Assembly (NCBI GenBank): GCA_030527825.1
Contig: JAUNAC010000003.1
Span: 62,001 to 126,000, forward strand
Source of the DNA: Lautropia sp.
Lineage (GTDB): Bacteria; Pseudomonadota; Gammaproteobacteria; Burkholderiales; Burkholderiaceae_E
Direction of reading: 5' to 3'
DNA: 64,000 nt
In this document: positions 38,273 through 47,515 of the stretch, in pieces
Layout: every line of letters begins with the position of its first letter
Numbering within the stretch: the first letter of the stretch is position 1
Notes under the pieces: generated by a model
Database searches by the model: none
What the model was told of the DNA's origin: nothing
Seen by the model: the letters and a program-made list of their open reading frames with translations, nothing else
Translations under genes and position numbers: made by a program

Positions 38273-39661
38273 ATGGCAGTCTCCAAGCAAACCATATCGT
38301 CTATCTCGGTTGCTGACCGCAAACCCGCTTTATCGGGTCTGGCCACCCAGGCTCTGAACGTACGTGCATTGCTAGATGGGCGCGGGATCAGTGGCTACCA
38401 GCGATGGATTATTGGACTGTGTTTCCTTGCAGTGCTCATGGACGGTTTCGATGTAGTCATCATGGGATTTGTCGGCCCAGCCTTAAAGGCTGTCTGGCAT
38501 TGGAGCAATGACGATTTGGCACCTGTCCTGAGCGCAGCGCTGGCAGGTCTTACACTTGGTGCGCTGGTTGCCGGCCCGCTTGGAGATCATTTTGGGCGCC
38601 GTCGTGTCCTGTGTTCCAGTGTTATGCTGTTTGGTGTTTTCACGTTGCTGGTGGCGACGGCAACGGATCGTTCGCATTTCATTATTTATCGCTTTGTCGC
38701 CGGTCTCGCCATGGGGGGGATCATGCCCATGGCGGCGACATTGGCCACGGAATACGCGCCTGCAGGCAGGCGCTCTTTGCTGGTCACCATCGTTTTTGCA
38801 GGCTTCACCGCCGGCGCGGCTGGCGGAGGATTCCTTGCCGCATGGCTGGTGCCGCACTGGGGTTGGCCAAGCGTCTTTATCTTTGGTGGCGTCGTGCCTA
38901 TGCTGCTCAGCCTCGTTATGGCTGGATGGATGCCGGAGTCGTTGACCTATCTGGTACACCGTCAGGGAAATCAGCAAAAAATCCGGCGTATTGTTGAATG
39001 CTGTGCGCCTGGTTCCACCACATCAGACACCGTTTTTGTCTTGCCGAGTGTTTACCGACCGCAGGAAAATCAACAAAAACCGGTGCTTATTGTTCTGAAC
39101 TCGCATTATCGCGCAGGCAGCCTGATGTTGTGGGGGATCTACTTTTTGCACCTCTTTCTGGTTTATCTACTTGGCAGCTGGATGCCCATCATGCTGAAGG
39201 ACTCCGGCATGAGCGTTCATCAGGCATCCATCGTGAGTGCCATGTTCCAGCTTGGAGGGCCATTGGGGTCGATCATGCTGGGCTGGCTGATGGATCGTTT
39301 CGAGGGACATCGGGTATTGGCCAGCGCCTATTTTCTTGGTGCATTGGCGCTGGTGCTGCTGGGGCATGTGGGAGAGCACTTCGCGTTGATGTGCATGATT
39401 GCCTTTGTCATCGGCGCAGGGCTCAACGGCGGTGGCACAGGCATGAACGCCTTGTCCAGCCATTTTTTTCCACTGCAGGCACGTGCCACCGGAAACGGCT
39501 GGATGCATGGAATCGGCCGTATCGGTGCAGTGATCTCTGCATTTGCGGGAGCCTGGATCTTGAATGCAGGCTGGGGGCTGGGTATGGTGACGCTGGTACT
39601 TACTGTGCCGCCTCTCTTGATTGGAACGCTGCTATTGATAAAGTATCTACGCTATCGCTGA
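38273..39661 (+). CDS. MFS transporter, aromatic acid:H+ symporter (AAHS) family
   Basis: The 462-residue protein has 12 membrane helices and the MFS loop GPLGDHFGRRRVL near residue 105. The start QRWIIGLCFLAVLMDGFDVVIMGF (in parts) near residue 45, with the DGFD motif, is diagnostic of AAHS symporters such as PcaK. The second-half loop GWLMDRFEGHRVLASAYF near residue 340 is also typical. Paired with the shikimate-dehydrogenase-like gene, a quinate, shikimate or hydroxybenzoate uptake role is most likely. A second, decayed relative lies at 43822-44270. Confidence 0.9.
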   Translation: MAVSKQTISSISVADRKPALSGLATQALNVRALLDGRGISGYQRWIIGLCFLAVLMDGFDVVIMGFVGPALKAVWHWSNDDLAPVLSAALAGLTLGALVAGPLGDHFGRRRVLCSSVMLFGVFTLLVATATDRSHFIIYRFVAGLAMGGIMPMAATLATEYAPAGRRSLLVTIVFAGFTAGAAGGGFLAAWLVPHWGWPSVFIFGGVVPMLLSLVMAGWMPESLTYLVHRQGNQQKIRRIVECCAPGSTTSDTVFVLPSVYRPQENQQKPVLIVLNSHYRAGSLMLWGIYFLHLFLVYLLGSWMPIMLKDSGMSVHQASIVSAMFQLGGPLGSIMLGWLMDRFEGHRVLASAYFLGALALVLLGHVGEHFALMCMIAFVIGAGLNGGGTGMNALSSHFFPLQARATGNGWMHGIGRIGAVISAFAGAWILNAGWGLGMVTLVLTVPPLLIGTLLLIKYLRYR

Positions 39662-39722
39662 AGATTTGCGCATGTTTTATCTGGGTGGTTCAACGCCGCT
39701 GTGCGAACGGATTGCAGTCTGG

Positions 39723-40196
39723 TCAGGGGATCTGCTGTGAGCGTCGCACGATGTCTGCAAAGCGCTGTCTGGCCCGGGCCGGTACCGATTCAGGTATGAC
39801 CAGGTCGGCAGGTTTGCTGCTGTCGCCCACCTGGATCAGCATGACCATGCCCATGGCGTAATGGGGCAGGCACTTCACGCCATACAGACCCGGCTGCGTG
39901 AAGGTGATGGCGATAGGCTCATTGATCTTGCCGGTGAAGGGGGTGGCGCCTGACGGGATCATCCCTTCGATGGTGGCGGCATCGTGTCCATTGGCTGAGG
40001 GCAGAAACTTGACGGTGTCACCCGGCTGAAGTTTCAGGAAATCTGGCTCATATACCATGGCGCCGACACTGTTTCGGTTCAGCATCTTGACCTGGAATGT
40101 TTCGGCAGGGGCGGCAGGCGCCGTCGTCAACAGAGCAAAGGTCAGCAGAGCGCTGGCAGTCAGACGGTGCCTGGCAAAAGGCTGGATCGCTATCAT
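39723..40196 (-). CDS. pseudoazurin (blue copper protein)
   Basis: The 157-residue protein has a signal peptide (residues about 1-31, ending near APAAPA) and a cupredoxin domain. The copper ligands are His71 in NGHDAA, and Cys109, His112 and Met117 in KCLPHYAMGM, with exactly the spacing of pseudoazurin. Pseudoazurins donate electrons to copper nitrite reductase or other periplasmic reductases. Its ATG overlaps the stop of the ATPase gene (ATGA), so it is the last gene of the cobalamin-riboswitch operon. That is an odd place for this electron carrier. Confidence 0.9.
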   Translation of the reverse strand: MIAIQPFARHRLTASALLTFALLTTAPAAPAETFQVKMLNRNSVGAMVYEPDFLKLQPGDTVKFLPSANGHDAATIEGMIPSGATPFTGKINEPIAITFTQPGLYGVKCLPHYAMGMVMLIQVGDSSKPADLVIPESVPARARQRFADIVRRSQQIP

Positions 40197-41080
40197 CGTG
40201 GTTCGGGGGTAGGTTGGATGTTTTGCGCGCCTTGCGCTCGTGGGGAATGCGTGGCGCCGGGCAGGGAATAAAACCGCAGTATCCGCTTGTGATCGGATGG
40301 GTCAAACAGCTCCGTGGCACGAACCTGGAAAACATCCTGCAGAATATCCTCCTGCAGGATGTTGTCGGGCTTGCCGATGGCGCGGAGCGTGCCATGATGC
40401 AGCACAGCGAGGCGATCACAGCACATACTCTGGTTGAGATCATGGAGAGCCATGACCTTGGTAATGTTCAACCCCTGGACAAGGTCCATGAGTGCCAGTT
40501 GCTGATGAATGTCCAGGTGATTGTTGGGTTCGTCCAGGAGGAGTACCTGCGGCTGCTGGGCAATTGCCCGGGCAATATGGACACGCTGACGTTCTCCCCC
40601 TGACAGGTGTTCCCAGGGGTGTTCGTGTTTTTCCAGCATGCCTACACTGCTCAGTGCATCCGAGACGATCCGCTCGTCCTGCCTTGAGATGTTTTGCCAG
40701 GCAGACAGCCAGGGTGTTCGGCCCAGGGCGACGGCATCCCAGACTGATATGCTGTCCAGTGTATCGGCGCTCTGTGAAACGAGGGCAATCTGCCGGGCAA
40801 TCTGCTTGCGACCAAGTTTGCGCAGGTTATGGCCATGAAGGTGTATGGAGCCCTGTGTGGGTGAAAATATCCCTGCCAGTATCCGGAGCAGGCTTGATTT
40901 TCCTGAGCCGTTCGGGCCGATCAGACCCAGCAGCTCGCCAGGATGAATGCAAAGGGAGATATCCTTGATGATGGGCTGACGTCCGGCGTACCAGGACACG
41001 TTCCGTGCATCCAGCGCGGGGCAGCTTCCTGTGCCGGGGAAGGCCGTATCGGGGATGGGTGATGCAGCTTTATCCATCAT
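40193..41080 (-). CDS. ABC ATPase of the FecE/BtuD family
   Basis: The 295-residue ATPase has Walker A GPNGSGKSSLLR near residue 45, signature LSGGERQRVHIARAI near 146, Walker B VLLLDEPNNHLDI near 165, and H-loop VMALHDLNQ near 200. The ATG at 41080 overlaps the permease stop (ATGA); the frame open to 41353 is spurious. With the upstream FecCD permease and binding protein it forms a complete vitamin B12-class or siderophore-type importer. The cobalamin riboswitch before the operon favours cobalamin or cobinamide. Confidence 0.9.
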   Translation of the reverse strand: MMDKAASPIPDTAFPGTGSCPALDARNVSWYAGRQPIIKDISLCIHPGELLGLIGPNGSGKSSLLRILAGIFSPTQGSIHLHGHNLRKLGRKQIARQIALVSQSADTLDSISVWDAVALGRTPWLSAWQNISRQDERIVSDALSSVGMLEKHEHPWEHLSGGERQRVHIARAIAQQPQVLLLDEPNNHLDIHQQLALMDLVQGLNITKVMALHDLNQSMCCDRLAVLHHGTLRAIGKPDNILQEDILQDVFQVRATELFDPSDHKRILRFYSLPGATHSPRAQGAQNIQPTPEPR

Positions 41081-42129
41081 GGCTGTTTGCGCCTGCTCAG
41101 CAGAATGGCTGCGAATACCGGGGCGCCAACCAGTGCGGTGACCACACCGATGGGCAGGACCTGTCCCTTGAGCAGAATCCGTGCACAGATATCCGCCAGC
41201 ATCAGAAAGATCGCTCCCATCAGGGCACAGGCAGGCAGCAGACGGCCGTGCCGCCCCCCTGTCAGGAGGCGGGCAACATGGGGTATGACCAGGCCAACAA
41301 AGCCGATGGCGCCTACGACCGATACGATCATGGCGGTCATCAGCGCTGCGCACAACAGTAGTTCAGCCTGTACCCGCCGCACGGAAATGCCCAGGGAGGC
41401 GGCCGATTCGGCCCCGAAAGTGAATGCATCCAGTGCCCGGGCGCGCCACAGGCAAATCACTACCCCGCAGGTGATGACCAGCACACTGACCGGGACGTCT
41501 GGCCAACGTACACCACTGAGGCTGCCGAGCAGCCAAAAAAGAATGCCCCTGGCCTGTTCAGCATTGCCCGACTTGGTGATGATCAAAGATGTCAGCGCGT
41601 TGAACAACTGTGAGCCGGCAATGCCTGCCAGTATGATCTGTGCATGGTTGCGCAGGCCGCCGCTGCCTGCCGCCTGGGCAAGCAGTGCCACCAGGGCAAA
41701 TGCGGTGACCGCCCCGGCGAACGCACCTGCGCCGATGGAAATGGCGCCGGCGCCGACGCCTGCTATGGTGACGAGCACGGCACCGGTAGAGGCACCGGCC
41801 GAGATGCCCACCAGATAGGGGTCGGCCAGTGCGTTACGCAGCAGCGTCTGAAGTACGGCGCCGGACAGGGACAGTCCTGCGCCGCAACAGGCCGCCACAA
41901 TGGTGCGCGGCAGACGATAATTCCACACGATACCGTCATCAATCGGATCCACATCCATGTCATTGCCGAGCAAATGCCTGCCCAGAATATGGGCGATGCT
42001 GCTGGCTGACATGTGGATTTCGCCGGCTGCCATGCACAGCAGCATCACGAGACCCAGGGTGGCCGTGGCGCCAATAACCACGACTGGCAGGCGCCAGCCC
42101 CTGCTGACGGATATCCGTGGGTACTTCAC
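41077..42129 (-). CDS. FecCD/BtuC-family ABC permease
   Basis: The 350-residue permease has about nine to ten membrane helices. It shows the family motifs: RLPRTIVAACCGAGLSLSGAVLQTLLRNALADP (seen in parts, residues 72-104), the conserved ISAGASTGAVL near 108, and FVGLVIPHVARLLTG near 280. It overlaps the ATPase gene by four bases. Such permeases move cobalamin, heme or ferric siderophores across the inner membrane. Confidence 0.92.
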   Translation of the reverse strand: MKYPRISVSRGWRLPVVVIGATATLGLVMLLCMAAGEIHMSASSIAHILGRHLLGNDMDVDPIDDGIVWNYRLPRTIVAACCGAGLSLSGAVLQTLLRNALADPYLVGISAGASTGAVLVTIAGVGAGAISIGAGAFAGAVTAFALVALLAQAAGSGGLRNHAQIILAGIAGSQLFNALTSLIITKSGNAEQARGILFWLLGSLSGVRWPDVPVSVLVITCGVVICLWRARALDAFTFGAESAASLGISVRRVQAELLLCAALMTAMIVSVVGAIGFVGLVIPHVARLLTGGRHGRLLPACALMGAIFLMLADICARILLKGQVLPIGVVTALVGAPVFAAILLSRRKQP

Positions 42130-42130
42130 T

Positions 42131-43150
42131 TCAGTGTGTGCCCTTGATTTTCAGGATGGCGTCGGCAATGGTTTCCATGCCATCGGCGACACGTATGGAT
42201 GCATCCAGCGCATTGGCATCGACAATGGCAATGCGCCCGTGCCGGACCGCATCCATGTGGCGCGTAACAGGATCGTTTTTCAGGAATTCCAGTTTCTTCT
42301 TGTAGTCATCGGCCGGGAAGCGGCGCCGGTCCATGCGGGCGATGATCAGCAGGGTTGGATTGGCCTTGGCAATGGTTTCCCAGCCCACCGTGGGCCACTC
42401 TTCAGCAGATGTGACCACGTTGCGCAGACCGAGCTTTTTCAACATGTATCCTGCCACGCCCTGCTGACCTGCCATGTAGGGGTCAACGTTCATGGCAGCA
42501 CTGGAGAACCAGATGGCGGCGGAAATATCCTTGATATGGGTGCCCTGGATTTTCTTGAGTGCGTCGGCCTGGCGCTTTTTCAGGTTTGACACAAGCGCCT
42601 TGCCCTGAGCCTCGACATCGAAGATCTGGGCCAGTTGAGTGACGCTTTTATAGAGGGCATCGATATTGTAGGGGCTGACACGGGTGCCATCGGCACCCAC
42701 CAGATTGTTTTTGCCTTCACAGTCCGACGGCATGAGATAGGTCGGAATTTTCAGGTCATGGAACTGTTCCCGTGTGCCGACCACGCCTTCTTTTCCGATC
42801 TGCCATTCGTATTGCGATACAACAAGACCTGGCCGTTTGTTGACGACAGATTCAAAGCTGGGGTCGTTGTCGGCCAGGCGGGGAACTTTGGCGTTGATCT
42901 CCTTGAACTGCGGTAGAACCTGGTTGAACCACACGGCTGTTCCCACCACCTTGTCGCCCAGACCGAGTGCGTACAGCATTTCCGTGCCGGCTTGTCCGAC
43001 CGTAACGACGGATGTCGGGGCTTTCGAAAAATTTACGGTATAGCCGCAGTTTTCCACCTTCAGGGGGTATTGGGTGGCTTGTGTTTCCAGTGACAGGCTG
43101 CCCAGGCAAAGGGTCAGCAGCGCAGCAGAAACAAAATGACGTGTCGACAT
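42131..43150 (-). CDS. periplasmic ABC substrate-binding protein (COG0614, cobalamin/siderophore type)
   Basis: The 339-residue protein has a signal peptide (residues 1-25) and a two-lobe binding fold. Features include VVTVGQAGTEMLYALGLGDKVVGTAV near residue 47 (in parts) and VVSQYEWQIGKEG near 110. It is not a close match to BtuF in the motifs I can see, so a cobalamin role rests on the riboswitch in front. A GGAG ribosome site is eight bases before the ATG. It is the first gene of the operon binding protein-permease-ATPase-pseudoazurin. Confidence 0.86.
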   Translation of the reverse strand: MSTRHFVSAALLTLCLGSLSLETQATQYPLKVENCGYTVNFSKAPTSVVTVGQAGTEMLYALGLGDKVVGTAVWFNQVLPQFKEINAKVPRLADNDPSFESVVNKRPGLVVSQYEWQIGKEGVVGTREQFHDLKIPTYLMPSDCEGKNNLVGADGTRVSPYNIDALYKSVTQLAQIFDVEAQGKALVSNLKKRQADALKKIQGTHIKDISAAIWFSSAAMNVDPYMAGQQGVAGYMLKKLGLRNVVTSAEEWPTVGWETIAKANPTLLIIARMDRRRFPADDYKKKLEFLKNDPVTRHMDAVRHGRIAIVDANALDASIRVADGMETIADAILKIKGTH

Positions 43151-43424
43151 GGTTCTCGCTCCTCGAATGTGGTCAGGATGATCGTGGCGTCATCCGTCGG
43201 GGAAGGGCGGTGCGAGAATCTTGTTGCGTGTCTGCCTGCGTGCATGGCGTAGCCTGCGCACGTGAACGCGCCCCGGCGAGGCATCTGGATTGTTCGCATG
43301 TGGCTCGCATGCGCAGCACGCATGCAGGCGCCGATACCCGATCCAGTCGCCGTCAGGGCGCTGTCGATTGCAAAAAGAGTTCGCTCACGGCACCGGACAC
43401 CCCGCCGGTCATGAACACTGTTTG
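43151..43424 (-). other. 274-base leader between riboswitch and binding-protein gene
   Basis: Read on the minus strand, the leader follows the riboswitch. It has a short ACCGG/CCGGT hairpin about 10-30 bases after the riboswitch core and a run of five T just beyond, which might act as a terminator. No convincing gene is present; a minus-strand reading frame across it is a shadow. The role of this leader is presumably to carry the B12-controlled expression platform. Confidence 0.5.
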
Positions 43425-43650
43425 CCCTGGCAGGTCTCCTGACTGGCACTTCATCACCAATCCTCGCCTTCCCGGACTCGATGTCGGGTCCAGTGGTCCT
43501 GTGAGGACAGGCTCCATGCCTACAGTTGCGGGGGCAGTTCCATTTCGTACCGTCAGCGCGCAGGATGATGTTCATGCTGCATGCCGGGGCTGGATTCCCT
43601 AGGTGGCCGGGGTGAAGTGGATGGCAGACGACAGCATCCCGGCAACTTCC
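43425..43650 (-). promoter_or_regulatory. cobalamin riboswitch
   Basis: Read on the minus strand, the conserved core is plain: CTGCCCCCGCAACTGT (43537-43522), a GGACCACTGG variant of the GCCACTG region (about 43499-43490), CCGGGAAGGC (43475-43466), and GTCAGGAGACCTGCC (43443-43429). The 5' side has TAGGGAATCC near 43601-43592 and a GCCGGG/CCCGGC stem; the exact 5' end is uncertain. It should switch off the downstream operon when adenosylcobalamin is bound. Confidence 0.93.
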
Positions 43651-43821
43651 GCGGGATCTTCATCGACCCGCGCCAGCGGCGCAGCAAGGCGCCAAAAGAC
43701 GGTTGATGCAGAACCCTGGGAAAGTCTGATGACAGCCTTTCCTTTGCGGAACCAAAGCAAAGTAAAGTGTACGGAAGCGAAGTATCAGCGTCAAATTCCT
43801 TTTTGGCCGGCCGGGGCTTCC

Positions 43822-44270
43822 ATGCAGGCCACCATGTCTTCCATGCCCGAGTCCAATTCCCCGCACGTAGCGCGGCGGCCCCCACACACCCAGCCCGTCG
43901 ATGCCTTCGGCTGGCGCGTCCTCATCACCAACGTCATGTTCTGCGGCTTTCCGCTGGGCGGTTTTCTGGCCGGCTGGAGGAGTCCTGCGCTAAGCTGGCG
44001 CAGCGTGCTGCAGCTGGGGTGGGCGTCATCGCCCTGGGCTGGCTGATGGACCGCTTTGACGGCAGCGGTATGCTGGCGATAGGTTATGACGCTACCGCAT
44101 TATCCGTCTGAGGCATCGGCCGCTTCGGCGGCATCGCCGGGTCCTTCCTGGCGGCGGAACCCACCGCCCGCCGGGTGAGCCTGCCCGCCATCTTCAGTGT
44201 CGTCGCAGTGGCGGCGCTCGTGTCCATGGTGGCGCTGGGCATCAAGCGGGTGGCCTGTCCGCGGCAGTGA
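43822..44270 (+). pseudogene. decayed AAHS-type MFS transporter
   Basis: Fragments of an MFS protein appear in order but in broken frames. The first piece (frame of 43822) has GWRVLITNVMFCGFPLGGFLAG. The second, shifted frame has VIALGWLMDRFDGSGMLAIGY and then hits a TGA at 44109. The same frame continues past it with GIGRFGGIAGSFLAAE and ends at 44268-44270. The pieces align with different parts of the intact AAHS gene at 38273, so an internal deletion, a frameshift and a stop have inactivated it. Confidence 0.82.
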
Positions 44271-44385
44271 CGCCGGTCATGTCCGTGCCGGAGCAGCGCA
44301 GTCCCTGTCGGGCAGGCGGGGCCGATGTCGCCATGCAAGCGGTCACCGGGGCGCTGCCATGCGGCATGTCGACATGTCGGAAGGA

Positions 44386-45414
44386 TCACTGTCCGCTCCT
44401 GGCCTGGTCCGCCCAGTGCTGCACCGCATCCAGTGCGTGCAGCGCGCTCTGGATGGATGGCGTGGTCACTTTCGATGAATCCATGAACAGCACGCGGCCT
44501 TCACGGGCCGGCTTCATGAAGCGTTCCCAGCCGGGCAGAATCTTTTCCAGTGCGGCCCGTGCGCCGGCTTCCGTGTCGGCGGTCTTCGTGTAGTTGTTCA
44601 TGATGATCAGCAGATCCGGATCCAGCCTGCCGAAGGCTTCTGCGCTGATCGGCGCCATCAGGGTGGAGCCCAGCTTGCCGCTCTCGGTGCGGCCGTCCGT
44701 CTGCAGCCGCGTGTAGCCCAGGTCCTGCAGCGCCTGGATGCCGCCCGACAGGCAGCCCACCACATTGATCTGGTCGGTCAGCAGCACGGCCAGATAGGTA
44801 CGCTGCTGCTTGCCGTCGGACCGTGGTGGCAATTGCTTTTTCACTGTTGCCAGCCGCTCCTCGTAGCGCTTCAGGCGTTCATCGTAGGCTTTCTGGCGGC
44901 CTATCACGCGGGCCAGGCCGGTTTCCACGCCAAAGCCGCAGACATGCTGCTGGTCGCCGTTCTGGATGTACACGGGTGCCACCGAGGCCAGCTGGTCGCG
45001 CTTGCCGATGTCCAGCCGGCTGCCCACGATCAGATCGGGCTTCAGTGCCCGCAGCCGTTCCAGGTCGATCTGTCCCAATGCTCCGAATCCCTGCGGCTTG
45101 GCGTGCCCCGGGCCGAACACCGTGTCGATGAAATCCACTGCCGTGACAAAGCCGCCGTCACGGTTGCGCCCATACGCGCCGATGGGCGCAATGCCCAGGT
45201 CCATCAGAGGGATGCCCAGCAGCGGTTCGTGCATCACCACAATGCGCTTCGGATCCGAAGGAATCTGGACTGTCCTGCCGCCATCATCGGTGACGGTGCG
45301 CATGTCTGCTGCCTGTGCATGCGGGATTCCGCTGCCCAGGCAGAGGATCGTCGAGGCTGTGACCAGGGCGCGCGTGATGCCGGCAGAAATTCGAAGACGG
45401 AACAGCTCGGACAT
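44386..45414 (-). CDS. iron-siderophore ABC substrate-binding protein
   Basis: The 342-residue protein has a signal peptide (about residues 1-36, ending near HAQA) and a FecB/FhuD-type fold. Core segments are RIVVMHEPLLGIPLMDLG near residue 58 and LRALKPDLIVGSRLD near residue 122. It is the last gene of an eight-gene co-directional set with the catechol genes, two permeases and an ATPase. The start at 45414 was chosen for the signal peptide; the open frame runs back to 46371 as a shadow of the permease gene. Confidence 0.9.
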   Translation of the reverse strand: MSELFRLRISAGITRALVTASTILCLGSGIPHAQAADMRTVTDDGGRTVQIPSDPKRIVVMHEPLLGIPLMDLGIAPIGAYGRNRDGGFVTAVDFIDTVFGPGHAKPQGFGALGQIDLERLRALKPDLIVGSRLDIGKRDQLASVAPVYIQNGDQQHVCGFGVETGLARVIGRQKAYDERLKRYEERLATVKKQLPPRSDGKQQRTYLAVLLTDQINVVGCLSGGIQALQDLGYTRLQTDGRTESGKLGSTLMAPISAEAFGRLDPDLLIIMNNYTKTADTEAGARAALEKILPGWERFMKPAREGRVLFMDSSKVTTPSIQSALHALDAVQHWADQARSGQ

Positions 45415-45434
45415 GTCTACTCCATATCGTGTTT

Positions 45435-46508
45435 TCAGGAACCCCGGCCCTGTTTCCATGCCTGCAGCCGCATCGCCACCACGAACAGCGGCACGCCTAC
45501 CAGCGTCAGGGCCAGACCCACCGGCAGCGCGGTGTCGGTCAGCAGTCCGCGTGACATGGTATCGGCCAGCAGCACCAGCAGGCTGCCCATCAGGCCCGAT
45601 AGTAGCAGCCGCATGCTGCCGCAAGAGCGGCAGACAAAATCTGCCAGCTGGGGCGCAATCACCCCCAGCAGCGTCAGCGGTCCCACTACCACCACGGCCA
45701 GTGTGTTCATCAGCACCGCCAGCAGCAACAGCGCCGGCCGGATGCGTGCCGCGTCCAGCCCCAGCGCCATGGCCATGTCGGTGCCCAGTGCCTGCACCGC
45801 CAGCGACGGGCCGGTCAGCAACAGCGCCGGCAGGCTCAGCACCACCAGCACCAGAAGGATCGACAGCGAGGCCCAGTTGGCCTGAAACAGGCTGCCTGCC
45901 ATCCATTCCGCCATGGCCACCGACGCATCGCCCGGCAGGTACAGCAGCAGCACGGCGGCGACGGACGAAAGCACGGATTCCATGGCGAGGCCCATCAGCA
46001 GGATGGCCAGGCCGTTGGTGCGGGTGCGCCCCACCAGCGCTACCAGCAGCAGTGCCACACCCACGCCGCCCAGCACCCCGCCCAGCGATGTGAGCCATGC
46101 GGGCGCGGTGGGCAGCAATATGCGCAGTGCCATCACCGCTGTCACCGCACCCTGGCTCAGCCCCAGCAGACCGGGGTCGGCCAGCGGGTTGCGGGCAATG
46201 GACTGCAGCATGGCACCCGAGACCGCCACGCACCATCCGGCCAGACAGGCCAGTAGCACGCGCGGCAGGCGCACAGAGACGACAGCGTAATGCAGTGCGT
46301 CGCCCGGCACGGACTGCCCCTGCAGCAGGCGCAACCAGTCTTCCACCGATGCCTGCGTGCTGCCGGTCCATACGGAGAGCAGGGCGCTCAGCATCAACAG
46401 GGCCATCAGCAGAAGCAGCGCCTTCAGGTGCGCGGTGGCCACCTGCACGCCCGGCGGCAGCGTGACCGCGGGGCGGCCGTCGAAGCGGATGCTATGCCGT
46501 GGCCTCAT
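45435..46508 (-). CDS. FecCD-family iron-siderophore permease (second permease)
   Basis: The 357-residue protein has ten membrane helices with motifs VRLPRVLLACLAGWCVAVSGAMLQ (in parts) near residue 78, NPLADPGLLGLSQGA near 108, and the conserved VVGPLTLLGVIAPQLADF near 268. It overlaps the partner permease by four bases (ATGA). Together with the partner it forms a heterodimeric pair, as in FepD/FepG or YfiZ/YfhA. Substrate is inferred from the linked catechol genes. Confidence 0.9.
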   Translation of the reverse strand: MRPRHSIRFDGRPAVTLPPGVQVATAHLKALLLLMALLMLSALLSVWTGSTQASVEDWLRLLQGQSVPGDALHYAVVSVRLPRVLLACLAGWCVAVSGAMLQSIARNPLADPGLLGLSQGAVTAVMALRILLPTAPAWLTSLGGVLGGVGVALLLVALVGRTRTNGLAILLMGLAMESVLSSVAAVLLLYLPGDASVAMAEWMAGSLFQANWASLSILLVLVVLSLPALLLTGPSLAVQALGTDMAMALGLDAARIRPALLLLAVLMNTLAVVVVGPLTLLGVIAPQLADFVCRSCGSMRLLLSGLMGSLLVLLADTMSRGLLTDTALPVGLALTLVGVPLFVVAMRLQAWKQGRGS

Positions 46509-47515
46509 GCCTGCGCCTCGGCCGACGACATATAATGCCGACGCACGATCATCATGAAGACGATGCCGCCCAGCGCATCGAGCAGCAGCCCTGTGTGAAT
46601 GACGTGCGGGCTGAACAATGTACGTGCCAGAAAATCGGCCAGCAGGCACAGACCCGCACCCAACACGGCGGCACAGGGCATCAGCCATCGCAGGCTGGCA
46701 CCGACCATCGGGCGCAGCATGTGCGGCACCACCAGTCCGATGAAACCCAGCGGGCCCGTCACGGCCACGGCAGCCCCGCAGGCCAGCATCACCAGCAGCA
46801 GCGCCGTGCCGGATACCCAGGCCACGTTTACGCCGGCCGCTGCCGCACGCTCGGTGCCCAGCATCACCAGCGTCAGCGGCCTGCCCAGCGCCCACAGGCC
46901 CAGCAGACACAGGCAGCCCAGCCACCACGTGTCCTGCAGGCGGTCGAGGTGGATGTGGTTGATGTTGCCCATGATCCAGCCCAGCAGTTCGTTGCGTCGT
47001 GCCGGATCCTGCAGCAGCAGCGCATTGCCGATGCCGGTGAGCAGCATCGAGACCAGTGCGCCTGCCAGGATCAGCGCCAGTCCCCGGGCGTCGGCGTTTC
47101 GGTTGGCAAACCGGGCCAGCCACAGCGTGGCCAGCATGCCCAGCGGTGCACCGATCAGCGCTGCCCCGGTCTGGTCACCGCTTCCCGGATCGAACCCCAG
47201 CGTGGCCACCACCACGGCCAGCATCGCACCCGCATTGATGCCCAATGATGACGGCGAGGCCAGCGGATTGCGGATGAGTCCCTGCAGCACGCAGCCTGCC
47301 ACCGCCAGCAGGGCGCCGGCATGCAGGGCCATCAGCACGCGCGGCAACCGCTGGGAAAGCAGGATGGATTGCTCGTAGCTGTCCGGAACCTGTTGCCACA
47401 GGGCGGCGGCCATGTCCGCCAGCGTCATGCCCTCCAGCCCGTGCCTCAGGTCCAGCGCCAGGGCCGCAGCCAGCAGCACGATGCAGCCCAGCAGGGTGGT
47501 GATGGGGCGCATCAT
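46505..47515 (-). CDS. FecCD-family iron-siderophore permease (first permease)
   Basis: The 336-residue permease has ten membrane helices. Family motifs are RLPRVLMALHAGALLAVAGCVLQ (in parts) near residue 55, NPLASPSSLGINAGAML near 82, and GPLGFIGLVVPHMLRP near 250. The ATG at 47515 overlaps the ATPase stop (ATGA), which fixes the start. It pairs with the following permease. Confidence 0.9.
   Translation of the reverse strand: MMRPITTLLGCIVLLAAALALDLRHGLEGMTLADMAAALWQQVPDSYEQSILLSQRLPRVLMALHAGALLAVAGCVLQGLIRNPLASPSSLGINAGAMLAVVVATLGFDPGSGDQTGAALIGAPLGMLATLWLARFANRNADARGLALILAGALVSMLLTGIGNALLLQDPARRNELLGWIMGNINHIHLDRLQDTWWLGCLCLLGLWALGRPLTLVMLGTERAAAAGVNVAWVSGTALLLVMLACGAAVAVTGPLGFIGLVVPHMLRPMVGASLRWLMPCAAVLGAGLCLLADFLARTLFSPHVIHTGLLLDALGGIVFMMIVRRHYMSSAEAQA

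Noticed and set aside
43114..43575. 153-residue minus-strand reading frame rich in His, Arg and Cys across the riboswitch and leader
   Set aside because: It crosses the riboswitch core, has no ribosome site or known motif, and overlaps the binding-protein gene in another frame. It is a chance frame in GC-rich RNA.
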